A stretch of 27,313 nt of DNA. Origin: a virus. The notes below the pieces were generated by a model. The model worked only from the letters and a program-made list of their open reading frames with translations, was not told where the DNA came from and searched no databases. The stretch is from positions 1-27,313 of the IMG/VR virus record IMGVR_UViG_3300028283_000501; one strand, 5' to 3'. Positions 14,791 through 22,757 of the stretch are shown piece by piece. The position numbers were made by a program, and so were the translations under genes. How positions within the stretch are numbered: the stretch's first letter is position 1; every line of letters begins with the position of its first letter.

Positions 14791-16041
14791 TCAGGAAATT
14801 GATTCCTTCTCTTTAAGCGTTTCGTTGCTTGTGCCTAATTTCTTGGGTCTTATTTTTGCTCCACGCTCGTAATCAGTCGTTCCAACTGATATATTTTTCC
14901 TATATCCTTCGTTGAGGATATTAGTTGCCGCGTTAAAATCTCTATCGTGCTTCTCACCACATTTAGGACAAATCCAAGTTCTGTCTTTTAGTGTTAAACC
15001 ATTATTGATCCAACCACATTTAGAACAGGTTTTAGATGATGGAAAAAACCTATCAATATGGATTACTTGCTTGTCGTTCCACCCTGCTTTGTATTCTAAA
15101 ACATCTATGAAAGTTCCCCACGCAACATCAAGGATAGATTTATTTAATCCTGATTTTGCTGATTGACCGTTAGGTAAGTATTTTCCATTTTCGTTCTGTT
15201 TTGGCTTACACCTGTGAGACATTCCTTTTATATTAAGGTCTTCTAGATATATTATATCAAAGTTCTTGATTAAATTAGTGGTTGTTTTTTGTATTAAATC
15301 CTGTCTTGAATTAGTAATCTTTTCGTAAATTCTAGCAACTTTTATTCTTTGTTGCTCATAACGATTTGATTGATTGGTCTTTCTTGATAGATATTGTTGA
15401 TTTAATTTTAATTGATGTTGATAGTGTCTTAAAAATCTATGGTTCTTGATTTTCGTTCCATTAGACAACACTAAAAAATCTTTTATTCCTAAATCTATTC
15501 CTACTGATAGTCCTGTTTTACTAACAGGTATATATTCTTGTTCTGTTAGAATTGAAACAAAGTATTTTCCGGTAGGAGTTTTTGATATATTTGCTCTTTT
15601 GATTGTTCCTTTAATTTTTCTTTCCATTATCATTTTTATGCCTTCAATGAATTTTGGAATAATTAATTTAGTTCCATCATATCTTACATTTTGTGGCACA
15701 GTAAATGAGTTTTTTGATTTCCTTGATTTAAATTTAGGAAATTTTGCTCTTCCAGCAAAAAATCCAGCATATGCTGTTTCTAAACATTTTAAAGAAAATT
15801 GTAATGTCTGGGCGTTTATTTCTTTCAGCCATTGTTTATCATTGTTTTTTTTCAATTGAGTTAAATAACCAGACTGTTTATTATATGTTAGTGATGCTTT
15901 ATTATTCAAGTATTCCTCTTTTCTTTGATTTAAAAAATAATTATAAGTCCATCTAACAGAACCAAAATGCTTGGCTAAAAGAATTGATTGTTCCTTTGTT
16001 GGTTCTATCCTGAATTTATATGTATATTTAATTACTTTCAA
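14791..16041 (-). CDS. tnpB: TnpB RNA-guided nuclease of an IS200/IS605-type element
   Basis: This 416-residue protein, read from a TTG start at 16041 (MKVIKYTYKFRIEPTKEQ), has the usual TnpB N-terminus and length. The frame stays open to 16140, but that extension has no family similarity. The RuvC catalytic residues are all present: GIDLGIKDF (Asp), DIIYLEDLNIKGM (Glu) and HDRDFNAATNI (Asp). A zinc ribbon CSKCGW...CPKCGE lies between the last two. It looks intact, so it can probably make an RNA-guided double-strand cut that preserves the element at its site. It is oriented against the surrounding baseplate genes and has no recognisable promoter of its own. Confidence 0.85.
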   Translation of the reverse strand: MKVIKYTYKFRIEPTKEQSILLAKHFGSVRWTYNYFLNQRKEEYLNNKASLTYNKQSGYLTQLKKNNDKQWLKEINAQTLQFSLKCLETAYAGFFAGRAKFPKFKSRKSKNSFTVPQNVRYDGTKLIIPKFIEGIKMIMERKIKGTIKRANISKTPTGKYFVSILTEQEYIPVSKTGLSVGIDLGIKDFLVLSNGTKIKNHRFLRHYQHQLKLNQQYLSRKTNQSNRYEQQRIKVARIYEKITNSRQDLIQKTTTNLIKNFDIIYLEDLNIKGMSHRCKPKQNENGKYLPNGQSAKSGLNKSILDVAWGTFIDVLEYKAGWNDKQVIHIDRFFPSSKTCSKCGWINNGLTLKDRTWICPKCGEKHDRDFNAATNILNEGYRKNISVGTTDYERGAKIRPKKLGTSNETLKEKESIS

Positions 16042-16123
16042 TTTTATACCATTTATTTTTCTGGTATAAGTATATATTAAATGAAAAAAGTCATTTTTTT
16101 CTAAAATAGAAAAATATTTTACC

Positions 16124-16156
16124 TGTCGATAAATTTCCAATTATAAAATTTCGACA
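16124..16156 (-). repeat. Left-end imperfect hairpin of the TnpB element
   Basis: TGTCGATAAATTT and AAATTTCGACA pair apart from a two-base bulge, around the sequence ccaattata. It lies upstream of tnpB and 9 bp before the phage promoter motif, where the element's left end is expected. The assignment is inferred from position and symmetry. Confidence 0.45.
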
Positions 16157-16164
16157 AGACTAAA

Positions 16165-16180
16165 TTTAATATATAAAAGA
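16165..16180 (+). promoter_or_regulatory. Late-promoter-like motif before the baseplate hub gene
   Basis: TTTAATATATAAAAGA lies 13 bp before the GTG start at 16192. It is identical over 14 bases to the copy at 12592-12607. It lies outside the TnpB element, so the insertion left this promoter intact. Confidence 0.6.
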
Positions 16181-16191
16181 AAAACTATTTC

Positions 16192-17571
16192 GTGATAGAA
16201 GTAATAACCAGATCAGGTAAAAAACTGGTACCTCTAAAATTTGATTACAAAGAAGGGGTTAAAGATAAAGACGCTAAAAGTTACGCTGAAGACATCGGTA
16301 AGATGCCGTATATTGTTATGAACGGTGTTACAATTGAAAGTAAAGATATAACTTATTTTAAATTACACAATGATAGATATTTACCTGAAATAGAAATGAC
16401 TTTTTCTGATCCAACAAATAAAATATTCGATTCAAAATATCCTTTAGATCAACAAAAGATAAGTTTACTAATAAAGGCCAATGAAACATTACTTATGCCA
16501 ATAAGAATGGATTTCTGGATAACAGAATTTGGTTCAGCAAAAAGTAAAGGTGGAGATTCAGATAGTAAAGTCTACGATTTAGTGGCAAAATTAGATGTCC
16601 CTCTTATTATTAAGAACTCAAGTTTTAAAGGAACAAGTTACGAAGTTCTAAAGAAAATTGCAGAACAAACTGAAATGGGATTTGCTTCAAATATAGAGAA
16701 CGATACAAATGATAGTATGACTTGGATTAATTGTGGAATCGACTACGTTAGAGAACAAATACCAGAAATTGTAAAACGTTCTTATATAAGCGATAATACT
16801 TTTTTATGGGCTTACGTTGATTTTTGGTACAATCTTAATTACATTGATATTGAAAAACAACTAAGTTTAAGTACTAAAGACGATAAAGGTTTACCTGGAT
16901 GTGAAAGATTAAGTGGTGAGCAGAAAACCATACCTCTTATTTTATCTAATCATCCTAACTATAATCAAACAAATCAGTATATTGATAAATTTAATTTATT
17001 GAATAATTCTACTGATGTTAATTTTAAATTGGGTTATAATCCTCATATTTATTACTACATGACTAAAGAGAAGAATGTATCTAATGTTTTATTAGATACA
17101 ATATCTACTAAGGGTGATAAAAGTGATAAAATAGTTATGAAAGGACAACCAACTGATAATAATTACGGATTAGATCAACAGAAGAACTATTTTATTGGTA
17201 AAAATGATACTGATAATTCACATAAAAATTACTTATACGCTGAGCAATTGAATCTTCATAATATTGATTTCTTACAAAAAATCAGAATGGTTATAGTTCT
17301 AGGTACTATTAATTTTGGATTATATAGATTTCAACCTGTTAATATTCAGTTATATAAAACTAAAGAATTAGATGATAATCCAAATCCAGTGACAGTTGAT
17401 GACGTTAAAACTTCTAAGGACGTTGATAAATATAAATTGAATGAAAGGTTGAGCGGGGACTGGCTTATAATAGGAATAAATTATTCTTTTACTAATGGTG
17501 GAAGTTTAACACAAGAAATAACAGTTATAAGAAGAGAACTAAGTGCAGCTAAAATAGCCAAAAATAGCTAA
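16192..17571 (+). CDS. Baseplate hub protein, gp27/gpD-like
   Basis: This 459-residue protein starts at GTG (MIEVITRSGKK), the first start after the promoter motif. The domain order suits a hub protein. An N-terminal beta domain (MNGVTIESKDITYFKLHNDRYLPEIEMTFSD) and a second one (LMPIRMDFWITEF) are followed by SSFKGTSYEVLKKIAEQTEMGFASN. That segment is the typical helix of gpD/gp27 folds, where the hub senses partner proteins. The C-terminus, LSGDWLIIGINYSFTNGGSLTQEITVIRREL, is a characteristic ending of this family. It forms the central trimer that holds the spike and the tube. It is followed by the large repeat-containing protein after 18 bp and by the gp5-like spike two genes on, as expected for a hub module. 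Confidence 0.65.
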   Translation: MIEVITRSGKKLVPLKFDYKEGVKDKDAKSYAEDIGKMPYIVMNGVTIESKDITYFKLHNDRYLPEIEMTFSDPTNKIFDSKYPLDQQKISLLIKANETLLMPIRMDFWITEFGSAKSKGGDSDSKVYDLVAKLDVPLIIKNSSFKGTSYEVLKKIAEQTEMGFASNIENDTNDSMTWINCGIDYVREQIPEIVKRSYISDNTFLWAYVDFWYNLNYIDIEKQLSLSTKDDKGLPGCERLSGEQKTIPLILSNHPNYNQTNQYIDKFNLLNNSTDVNFKLGYNPHIYYYMTKEKNVSNVLLDTISTKGDKSDKIVMKGQPTDNNYGLDQQKNYFIGKNDTDNSHKNYLYAEQLNLHNIDFLQKIRMVIVLGTINFGLYRFQPVNIQLYKTKELDDNPNPVTVDDVKTSKDVDKYKLNERLSGDWLIIGINYSFTNGGSLTQEITVIRRELSAAKIAKNS

Positions 17572-17589
17572 AAAATTAAAAGATAATTA

Positions 17590-20500
17590 ATGGAAGATAG
17601 TAACTTAATGACCGTTAACAAATATTTGAAAGGTTACAATAGTAACACAAGAGAGGTTATAGAACCAGGGTTTGTAGACGTGCAAACAACTGTCGACTAT
17701 GACTCTGGTAACTTTAAATACGGATCGGAATATATTGGTACGGATAGTTACCAAGATCCATTATTTTTCTTTCAAGATCCTCTTTTAACTACATTTGATA
17801 TTATTCTAGATACCACAAATTCACCACTTTTTATAAACGGCACTAATAGTTTAGACGGTTTCTTACAAGATTATAGTGAAATATATTCAATAAGAGCAAG
17901 ACAAAAAGTACATCAAGAATTTAAAAGAACTATATACAACCTATTCAACGCTGAATTTAAACCAATAGATAGAAACAAATCTTATTACATAAATAGTATA
18001 GCAGGACTAGATAAATTTACAGCAAGAATTGTTGACTTCGAAAAGGATAAAATTACTATTAACCTCAATGAAGACGTATCAATGATCGCAGGCTACCTCG
18101 CTCAATTGTATAACAACTTATCGTACTCTTACAGAGATCAAAGACAAATGATACCAGCTAACTTATTGAGATTCAATATGTACGTGAAAGTACATGATGT
18201 TAGGAATATGCCTTTTTACATACCAACAACAGGTGAGACTACAATAACCTCTTTTAATAAGTCATACCAGATATATTTGTTAAGAGATTGTACTTTTGAT
18301 TTTAGGAAGTCAAAGAATTTTGATGATTCTATAACTGTTGGTGGATTTGACGCTGGTGCTCCAACTAAACCTTCTACTATATCAATTGATGTTGTTTATA
18401 AGTCTATTGAGGTAGAATCTGAATATCCATTAATTATGGATAATTTCTCTAATCCTGAAAGTACAGCGTTGAAAATGAATAATAAAGATAAAGATATTCT
18501 AGCTTATATTGATGGATTAAATACTGTTTTCACAAATAACGCAAAATTACCAGAAGATTTTGCTGCTCAAATATCTTCTGATAGTGAATTAAATAACGAT
18601 GGTACATCGCCTTTATCAATCAATGCTACTAAAGAAGATAAAGATAAAGCTGCGAAAGATAATTATAAAGGTGGAGTAGTATCATCTGATAACGGAAGTA
18701 AGACAAGAGAAAGTGATATAAAGGGGTTTAATAGAGGTTGGGAACCAGCAGTTAAAAATAGTGACGTTACAACTGATGTTACTGTAACAACCAACGCTGA
18801 CGTATATAGTGCACATGCTTCTGATCTTGATAGTTCAAGAGGATGGCAGCCAGAAGTTCAAGGTGGTGACGTAACAACAGATACATCTGTAACAACATTC
18901 GCTGACGTACAATTTGCACACTCTTCTGATTTAGACGGAACAAGAGGTTGGACACCGGAAATTATTTCAAGTGATATAAACTCAGACACTTCTGTAACAA
19001 CATTCGCTGACGTACAATTTGCACACTCTTCTGATTTAGAAAGTGTACCATATATGTTTGATCCATCTGTTTTTGGAAGTGATTGGAATTACGGTTTTGG
19101 TTACGCTGGTCCCGAGATGGATTCTATAAGAATTAGTATAATGTCCCAATTGAATTTCAATTTAGCTGGACTTTTATTCAGTTTGCCTTTCAGAATAATA
19201 GGTGCTTTTTTTGGTGGTTATCACGGAATGCAAGAAATGTATATTGATACATATGCTCCAAATATTCCAGCAATGCCAGATATAAATGTGAATAAAACTT
19301 CTCCTCACATTCAAGAAGCATTAACTGGTAGTATAGATACTACTATTAAAACACAAGATCCTTTAACAGGATCAATAGATACAAATATTAAACCAATTGT
19401 ACCATTAACTGGTTCAATTGATACAACATTTAAACCGCAAGTGCCTTTAAATGTAAAAATTGATACGACTTTTGATACTAAAGAACCTTTAACTGGAACA
19501 ATTAACACTTCATTCGATCCTAAGAAACCTTTATCTGGATCAATTAATACAGCTTTTAAACCTAAACCATTATTGTTTGGTTATATAGGTACTTCATTTA
19601 CTCCACATCCACCAGTTAGTGGAACAATTGATACATCATTTAGACCACACCCACCTGTTAGCGGTGTAATAGACACGTCATTCAGACCACATCCACCAGT
19701 GAGTGGAACAATTGATACTACCGCAAATCCACACCCACCAGTAAGTGGAACAATTGATACATCATTTAAACCTCATCCACCAGTGAGTGGAACAATAGAC
19801 ACTTCATTTACTCCACATCCTCCTGTTAGTGGTGTTATAAGTACTTCATTTAAACAACAAGTGCCTTTAACTGGAACAATTGATACAACATCAAGGGCAC
19901 AAGGAGAAGTTATTCTTGGATCTTTATATACAAATGATTACAAGGAAAGAAATGTTAATTTAGGATTATTATATCTTGGTGTAACACACGAAAATATATT
20001 ACCTATAACTTATCTTTACGCTAAATCAGAGAAGTTCAATAGTTTAGCAAATTATTACGTATCTAATAACGCTGTAAGTGAAAATAAAAAACTTTTCAAT
20101 TTATCTATTGATCAGACAGTAAGAACTCTTACTCCATTCGAATTGATATATGAATATAATAATAACATAGATGTTAATAAAACATTGAATAATATCACAT
20201 TATATAATAATGAAATTAATAGAGTTAATAATATGGTAGCATTGAATGTTATAGATAGTATAAGAACAAAACCTGATTTCACAGAAGTAAAATTGTATAA
20301 CAATACTAATTTTGAAAAAACTTTGGCTTTAAGATATTTATATGATAAAGTTGAAGATAATAAAGTATTAGGTAGAGAATATTTATACGAAAAAGTTATC
20401 AATGATAAAAAATTGGATGGTCAATTGATTTCTTTAGAAAGTAATAATGACCTTACTACTGTATTGAATTTAGGTAATATAGTAACAACTAAACCAACCG

Positions 20501-20916
20501 AAAGAGGATCTGTAGAACTTGGTTTATTATACGAACCAAGTAAGATTAAAAAGATTTTAGAACCATATAGATTATTCGAGCCAAAAACCAAGAAAACTTT
20601 GGATCTTGGAAAAATATCTGGGGATTTTATTGAGAAGAATATTAACAGTTTAGTTGAAACAGAAAGCAAAAAACCATTTGGTTTAGTTGCGGAATACGAC
20701 GCTAAACCAATAGCTGTAGTAAATAAATTAGAAGAATCGAGAAAAGATTTTGAACAATCTAAAGCAGAACAAGTAATAATTGAGGATAAACCTTTAGTTA
20801 AGCAATATATAAGTGAGAAAGAAATAAAAGATAATTCACTTCACGGTGATACAATATTTGATACAGGTGATTATAAAAAAGAAAAACCAGGATTAGACAA
20901 TGAAAGACTTAGATAA
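17590..20916 (+). CDS. Large repeat-containing baseplate/tail protein
   Basis: This 1108-residue protein is in the hub operon. Residues 1-300 form a beta-rich globular domain with ANLLRFNMYVKVHDVRNMPFYIP and IYLLRDCTFDFRKSKNF, a pattern seen in tail-tube or tube-initiator-like phage proteins. An acidic linker is followed by three 35-residue repeats (382-486), then a hydrophobic stretch LAGLLFSLPFRIIGAFFGGYHG (about 524-545). Fourteen 14-residue repeats follow (578-773, consensus LTGTIDTSFKPHPP). A 330-residue region has loosely repeated LGLLY/LYEK/LYNN strands, and the tail is charged. The 3' end overlaps the gp5-like gene by 17 bp. The exact role is unknown; a fibrous extension of the baseplate is likely. 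T4 has no obvious equivalent of this size with such repeats. Confidence 0.6.
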   Translation: MEDSNLMTVNKYLKGYNSNTREVIEPGFVDVQTTVDYDSGNFKYGSEYIGTDSYQDPLFFFQDPLLTTFDIILDTTNSPLFINGTNSLDGFLQDYSEIYSIRARQKVHQEFKRTIYNLFNAEFKPIDRNKSYYINSIAGLDKFTARIVDFEKDKITINLNEDVSMIAGYLAQLYNNLSYSYRDQRQMIPANLLRFNMYVKVHDVRNMPFYIPTTGETTITSFNKSYQIYLLRDCTFDFRKSKNFDDSITVGGFDAGAPTKPSTISIDVVYKSIEVESEYPLIMDNFSNPESTALKMNNKDKDILAYIDGLNTVFTNNAKLPEDFAAQISSDSELNNDGTSPLSINATKEDKDKAAKDNYKGGVVSSDNGSKTRESDIKGFNRGWEPAVKNSDVTTDVTVTTNADVYSAHASDLDSSRGWQPEVQGGDVTTDTSVTTFADVQFAHSSDLDGTRGWTPEIISSDINSDTSVTTFADVQFAHSSDLESVPYMFDPSVFGSDWNYGFGYAGPEMDSIRISIMSQLNFNLAGLLFSLPFRIIGAFFGGYHGMQEMYIDTYAPNIPAMPDINVNKTSPHIQEALTGSIDTTIKTQDPLTGSIDTNIKPIVPLTGSIDTTFKPQVPLNVKIDTTFDTKEPLTGTINTSFDPKKPLSGSINTAFKPKPLLFGYIGTSFTPHPPVSGTIDTSFRPHPPVSGVIDTSFRPHPPVSGTIDTTANPHPPVSGTIDTSFKPHPPVSGTIDTSFTPHPPVSGVISTSFKQQVPLTGTIDTTSRAQGEVILGSLYTNDYKERNVNLGLLYLGVTHENILPITYLYAKSEKFNSLANYYVSNNAVSENKKLFNLSIDQTVRTLTPFELIYEYNNNIDVNKTLNNITLYNNEINRVNNMVALNVIDSIRTKPDFTEVKLYNNTNFEKTLALRYLYDKVEDNKVLGREYLYEKVINDKKLDGQLISLESNNDLTTVLNLGNIVTTKPTERGSVELGLLYEPSKIKKILEPYRLFEPKTKKTLDLGKISGDFIEKNINSLVETESKKPFGLVAEYDAKPIAVVNKLEESRKDFEQSKAEQVIIEDKPLVKQYISEKEIKDNSLHGDTIFDTGDYKKEKPGLDNERLR
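18733..19047 (+). repeat. Three 105-bp (35-codon) tandem repeats in the large baseplate gene
   Basis: Units begin RGWEPAV, RGWQPEV and RGWTPEI at 18733, 18838 and 18943, and end SDL(D/E). The core TSVTTFADVQFAHSSDL is identical in units 2 and 3. A stretch of about 50 bp (18886-18937 and 18991-19042) is nearly identical in DNA, which points to a recent duplication or gene conversion. Confidence 0.9.
19321..19908 (+). repeat. Fourteen 42-bp (14-codon) tandem repeats in the large baseplate gene
   Basis: The register is exact over 588 bp. The consensus protein unit is (L/V)(T/S)GTIDTSFKPHPP. Units 1-6 are divergent, while units 8-13 are close to identical with PHPPVSG junctions. Pro-rich turns with alternating beta residues would suit a stiff fibre or beta-solenoid. 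Confidence 0.9.
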
Positions 20917-21844
20917 ACTATGGGTAGGACTAGTTGAAGATAATAAAGATCCAGATAGAATTGGTAGAATCAAAGTGAGAGTTCAAAGTGTATATGATGA
21001 TATACCTCTTGAGGATATACCTTGGGCCAATTCAGTTAAATCTTTGAGTTGTAGATCTTATGAGGTTCCAGCTATAGGTAAAATTGTATCAGTAATATTT
21101 CCTAATGATAATATCTACGAACCTTATTATATGTTTGCTGATCATTATAATGTTAATTTACAAAAGAAATTAAAGGATTTGAGTGACGATGAATATGTTA
21201 ATTTTTTTGCTGCTCTTTTCGATCATAGAACAAAAGTATATTCAGATGATACTGAATTAACTATGGATTATTTATATAATAAAATAACTATTACAAACGA
21301 CGATATCAATTTAGAATTAAAAGATAATAGTAGAAAAGTAAATATTGGTTGCCAAACTGCTAGTCAACAAGCTGTACTCGGTAATCATTGGTTTGATTGG
21401 ATGGATAAGTTTGTTGAGGCTTTAGTGAAACCATCATCTTTAATTGGCAACTCTGGTGCCCCAGTATTAAAACCAGAAATTGATCAGTTACTAGTAGAAT
21501 ACAGAACACTTAGAGAAACATTTGTTTCAGATCACGTTTATATCGTAGATGATAATAAAGTTGATAAATTAGAAATGAAGTACAATTCTCCATTCTTAGA
21601 CGATGGTGTTAAAATAAATTCTACAAATGTAACAGATATTAAAAGTGTAACAGATGGTGCTCCACAATCTTTATCTGAAAAAATAAAAGATCAAAAAAAT
21701 AAAGAATTAGAAACTTTAAAAAACGCAGTCCCTAGTGACGCTACTAAAGAAGATAGAATGGTAGATTTACCCGAAGACGACGGTCCTGTACCAGATCCTA
21801 CCAAAGTGGGTGAAATAACAGTTTACTTCGAAATAAAACCTTAA
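20900..21844 (+). CDS. Baseplate central spike protein, gp5-like OB-fold (no lysozyme domain)
   Basis: This 314-residue protein begins MKDLDKLWVGLVEDNKDPDRIGRIKVRVQSVYDD. That is the OB-fold start of gp5/VgrG spike proteins, which fasten the spike to the gp27-like hub. PWANSVKSL and PAIGKIVSVIFPNDNIYEPYYMF continue the fold to about residue 90. Later segments (NKITITNDDINLELKDNSRKVNIG) resemble short beta-helix turns. Unlike T4 gp5 there is no lysozyme domain between them. Its start lies inside the 3' end of the large repeat gene, so translation is coupled. The separate peptidase gene directly downstream may supply the missing wall-degrading activity. Confidence 0.7.
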   Translation: MKDLDKLWVGLVEDNKDPDRIGRIKVRVQSVYDDIPLEDIPWANSVKSLSCRSYEVPAIGKIVSVIFPNDNIYEPYYMFADHYNVNLQKKLKDLSDDEYVNFFAALFDHRTKVYSDDTELTMDYLYNKITITNDDINLELKDNSRKVNIGCQTASQQAVLGNHWFDWMDKFVEALVKPSSLIGNSGAPVLKPEIDQLLVEYRTLRETFVSDHVYIVDDNKVDKLEMKYNSPFLDDGVKINSTNVTDIKSVTDGAPQSLSEKIKDQKNKELETLKNAVPSDATKEDRMVDLPEDDGPVPDPTKVGEITVYFEIKP

Positions 21845-21850
21845 TAAATT

Positions 21851-22726
21851 ATGCCAGATAAAGTAGAAATAACACAAAAAAGATACGACGAAATAAAAAA
21901 TAAAGATTTACAAGACAGTAATCTTGATGTGTATGAAACGGTTGATAATCAGCAGGACGCTGACGATATTATATCTTCTATGGATAACTATGTCGACGAA
22001 GATATAATGATGGAACAAGATACTGATCAGACAGCCTACGGTTACGATCCAAACGCTAACTATGTTTACAAATCACCAGATGACGGTTTATACGTTGATA
22101 AAAATGCACCAATCGCTAGTAGCACTACTAATGGTAAACCTTATACTGGATCTGGTGTTAGTGTTGGATGTAAAGATATAGTTAATAATTTTAGTAGGAG
22201 CTTGAAAATATCAAAACATTTTACTCTTTCTGATGTAGCTGTATATTTTAATAGATTAGAGGATAAGACTGTAAGCATTAAAAGAAATGGAAAAAGAGAA
22301 ACAGTAAATTTTAGTAAATATCAATTAGCTTGTAATCTAAAAGCTTTAGCTGTTAATGTGTTAGATAAAATTAAAGATCAATATCCCGATATGTCCATTA
22401 ATAGTTCTATAAGAAATTTGGGCACTGGATCAGAACACGAGACTGGACAGGCTGCGGATTTAAAGTTTCCAAAACACAAAAAGAAAGATTATTACCTAAT
22501 AGCAAATTGGATAATGCAGAATTGTCCTTATAATCAATTATTTTTAGAATACAGACCATCTGAAAATCCAAGAGGTGGATGGATTCACGTATCTTACGCT
22601 GATCCTAAAAATCTAATATTTGGTGCTTCCAAAGTAGTATCTTCTCTATATAATGATAAATCAGACGCTCCTGGCACAAGAGGAGGTCTATCAAATATAA
22701 TGTCCAATGGAGATTGGTATGGTTAA
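21851..22726 (+). CDS. M15-type peptidoglycan peptidase, probably baseplate-associated
   Basis: Residues 1-100 of this 291-residue protein are an acidic, low-complexity extension. Residues 110-255 are an M15-like (D-Ala-D-Ala carboxypeptidase/endolysin-type) domain. SINSSIRNLGTGSEHETGQAADLKF carries the SxHxxGxAxD zinc-ligand pattern (H196, D203). FLEYR (E233) and GGWIHVSY (H246) supply the catalytic Glu and third ligand. It probably cuts peptide cross-links in the cell wall during injection. It has no signal peptide and starts 6 bp after the gp5-like gene at the end of the baseplate operon. A role as a lysis endolysin is the alternative. The last 35 residues (SDAPGTRGGLSNIMSNGDWYG) look like a docking tail. 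Confidence 0.8.
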   Translation: MPDKVEITQKRYDEIKNKDLQDSNLDVYETVDNQQDADDIISSMDNYVDEDIMMEQDTDQTAYGYDPNANYVYKSPDDGLYVDKNAPIASSTTNGKPYTGSGVSVGCKDIVNNFSRSLKISKHFTLSDVAVYFNRLEDKTVSIKRNGKRETVNFSKYQLACNLKALAVNVLDKIKDQYPDMSINSSIRNLGTGSEHETGQAADLKFPKHKKKDYYLIANWIMQNCPYNQLFLEYRPSENPRGGWIHVSYADPKNLIFGASKVVSSLYNDKSDAPGTRGGLSNIMSNGDWYG

Positions 22727-22740
22727 TATTTAAAATTTCT

Positions 22741-22755
22741 TTTTAATATATAGAT
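22741..22755 (+). promoter_or_regulatory. Late-promoter-like motif almost touching its gene
   Basis: TTTTAATATATAGAT ends only 2 bp before the ATG at 22758. If it works like the other copies, transcription would start at or next to the start codon, giving a leaderless mRNA. Confidence 0.5.
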
Positions 22756-22757
22756 AC

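Larger units (their letters stand above)
14761..16156 (-). mobile_element. IS200/IS605-type element with TnpB only
   Basis: The element lies between the gp53-like gene and the promoter of the gp27-like gene and is in reverse orientation. The right end is marked by the hairpin at 14764-14790 just past the tnpB stop codon, and the left end by the imperfect hairpin at 16124-16156. No TnpA transposase is present, so it must rely on TnpA in trans. The exact ends are uncertain because this family makes no target duplication. The phage genes on both sides are intact. Confidence 0.7.

Noticed and set aside
14912-15956. Plus-strand frames across the TnpB element
   Set aside because: They are antisense to the conserved RuvC and zinc-ribbon coding frame and have no features of TnpA (no HUH motif).
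19311-20669. Minus-strand frames across the repeat-containing baseplate gene
   Set aside because: Their V/S/L repeats are only the reverse reading of the 14-residue tandem units.
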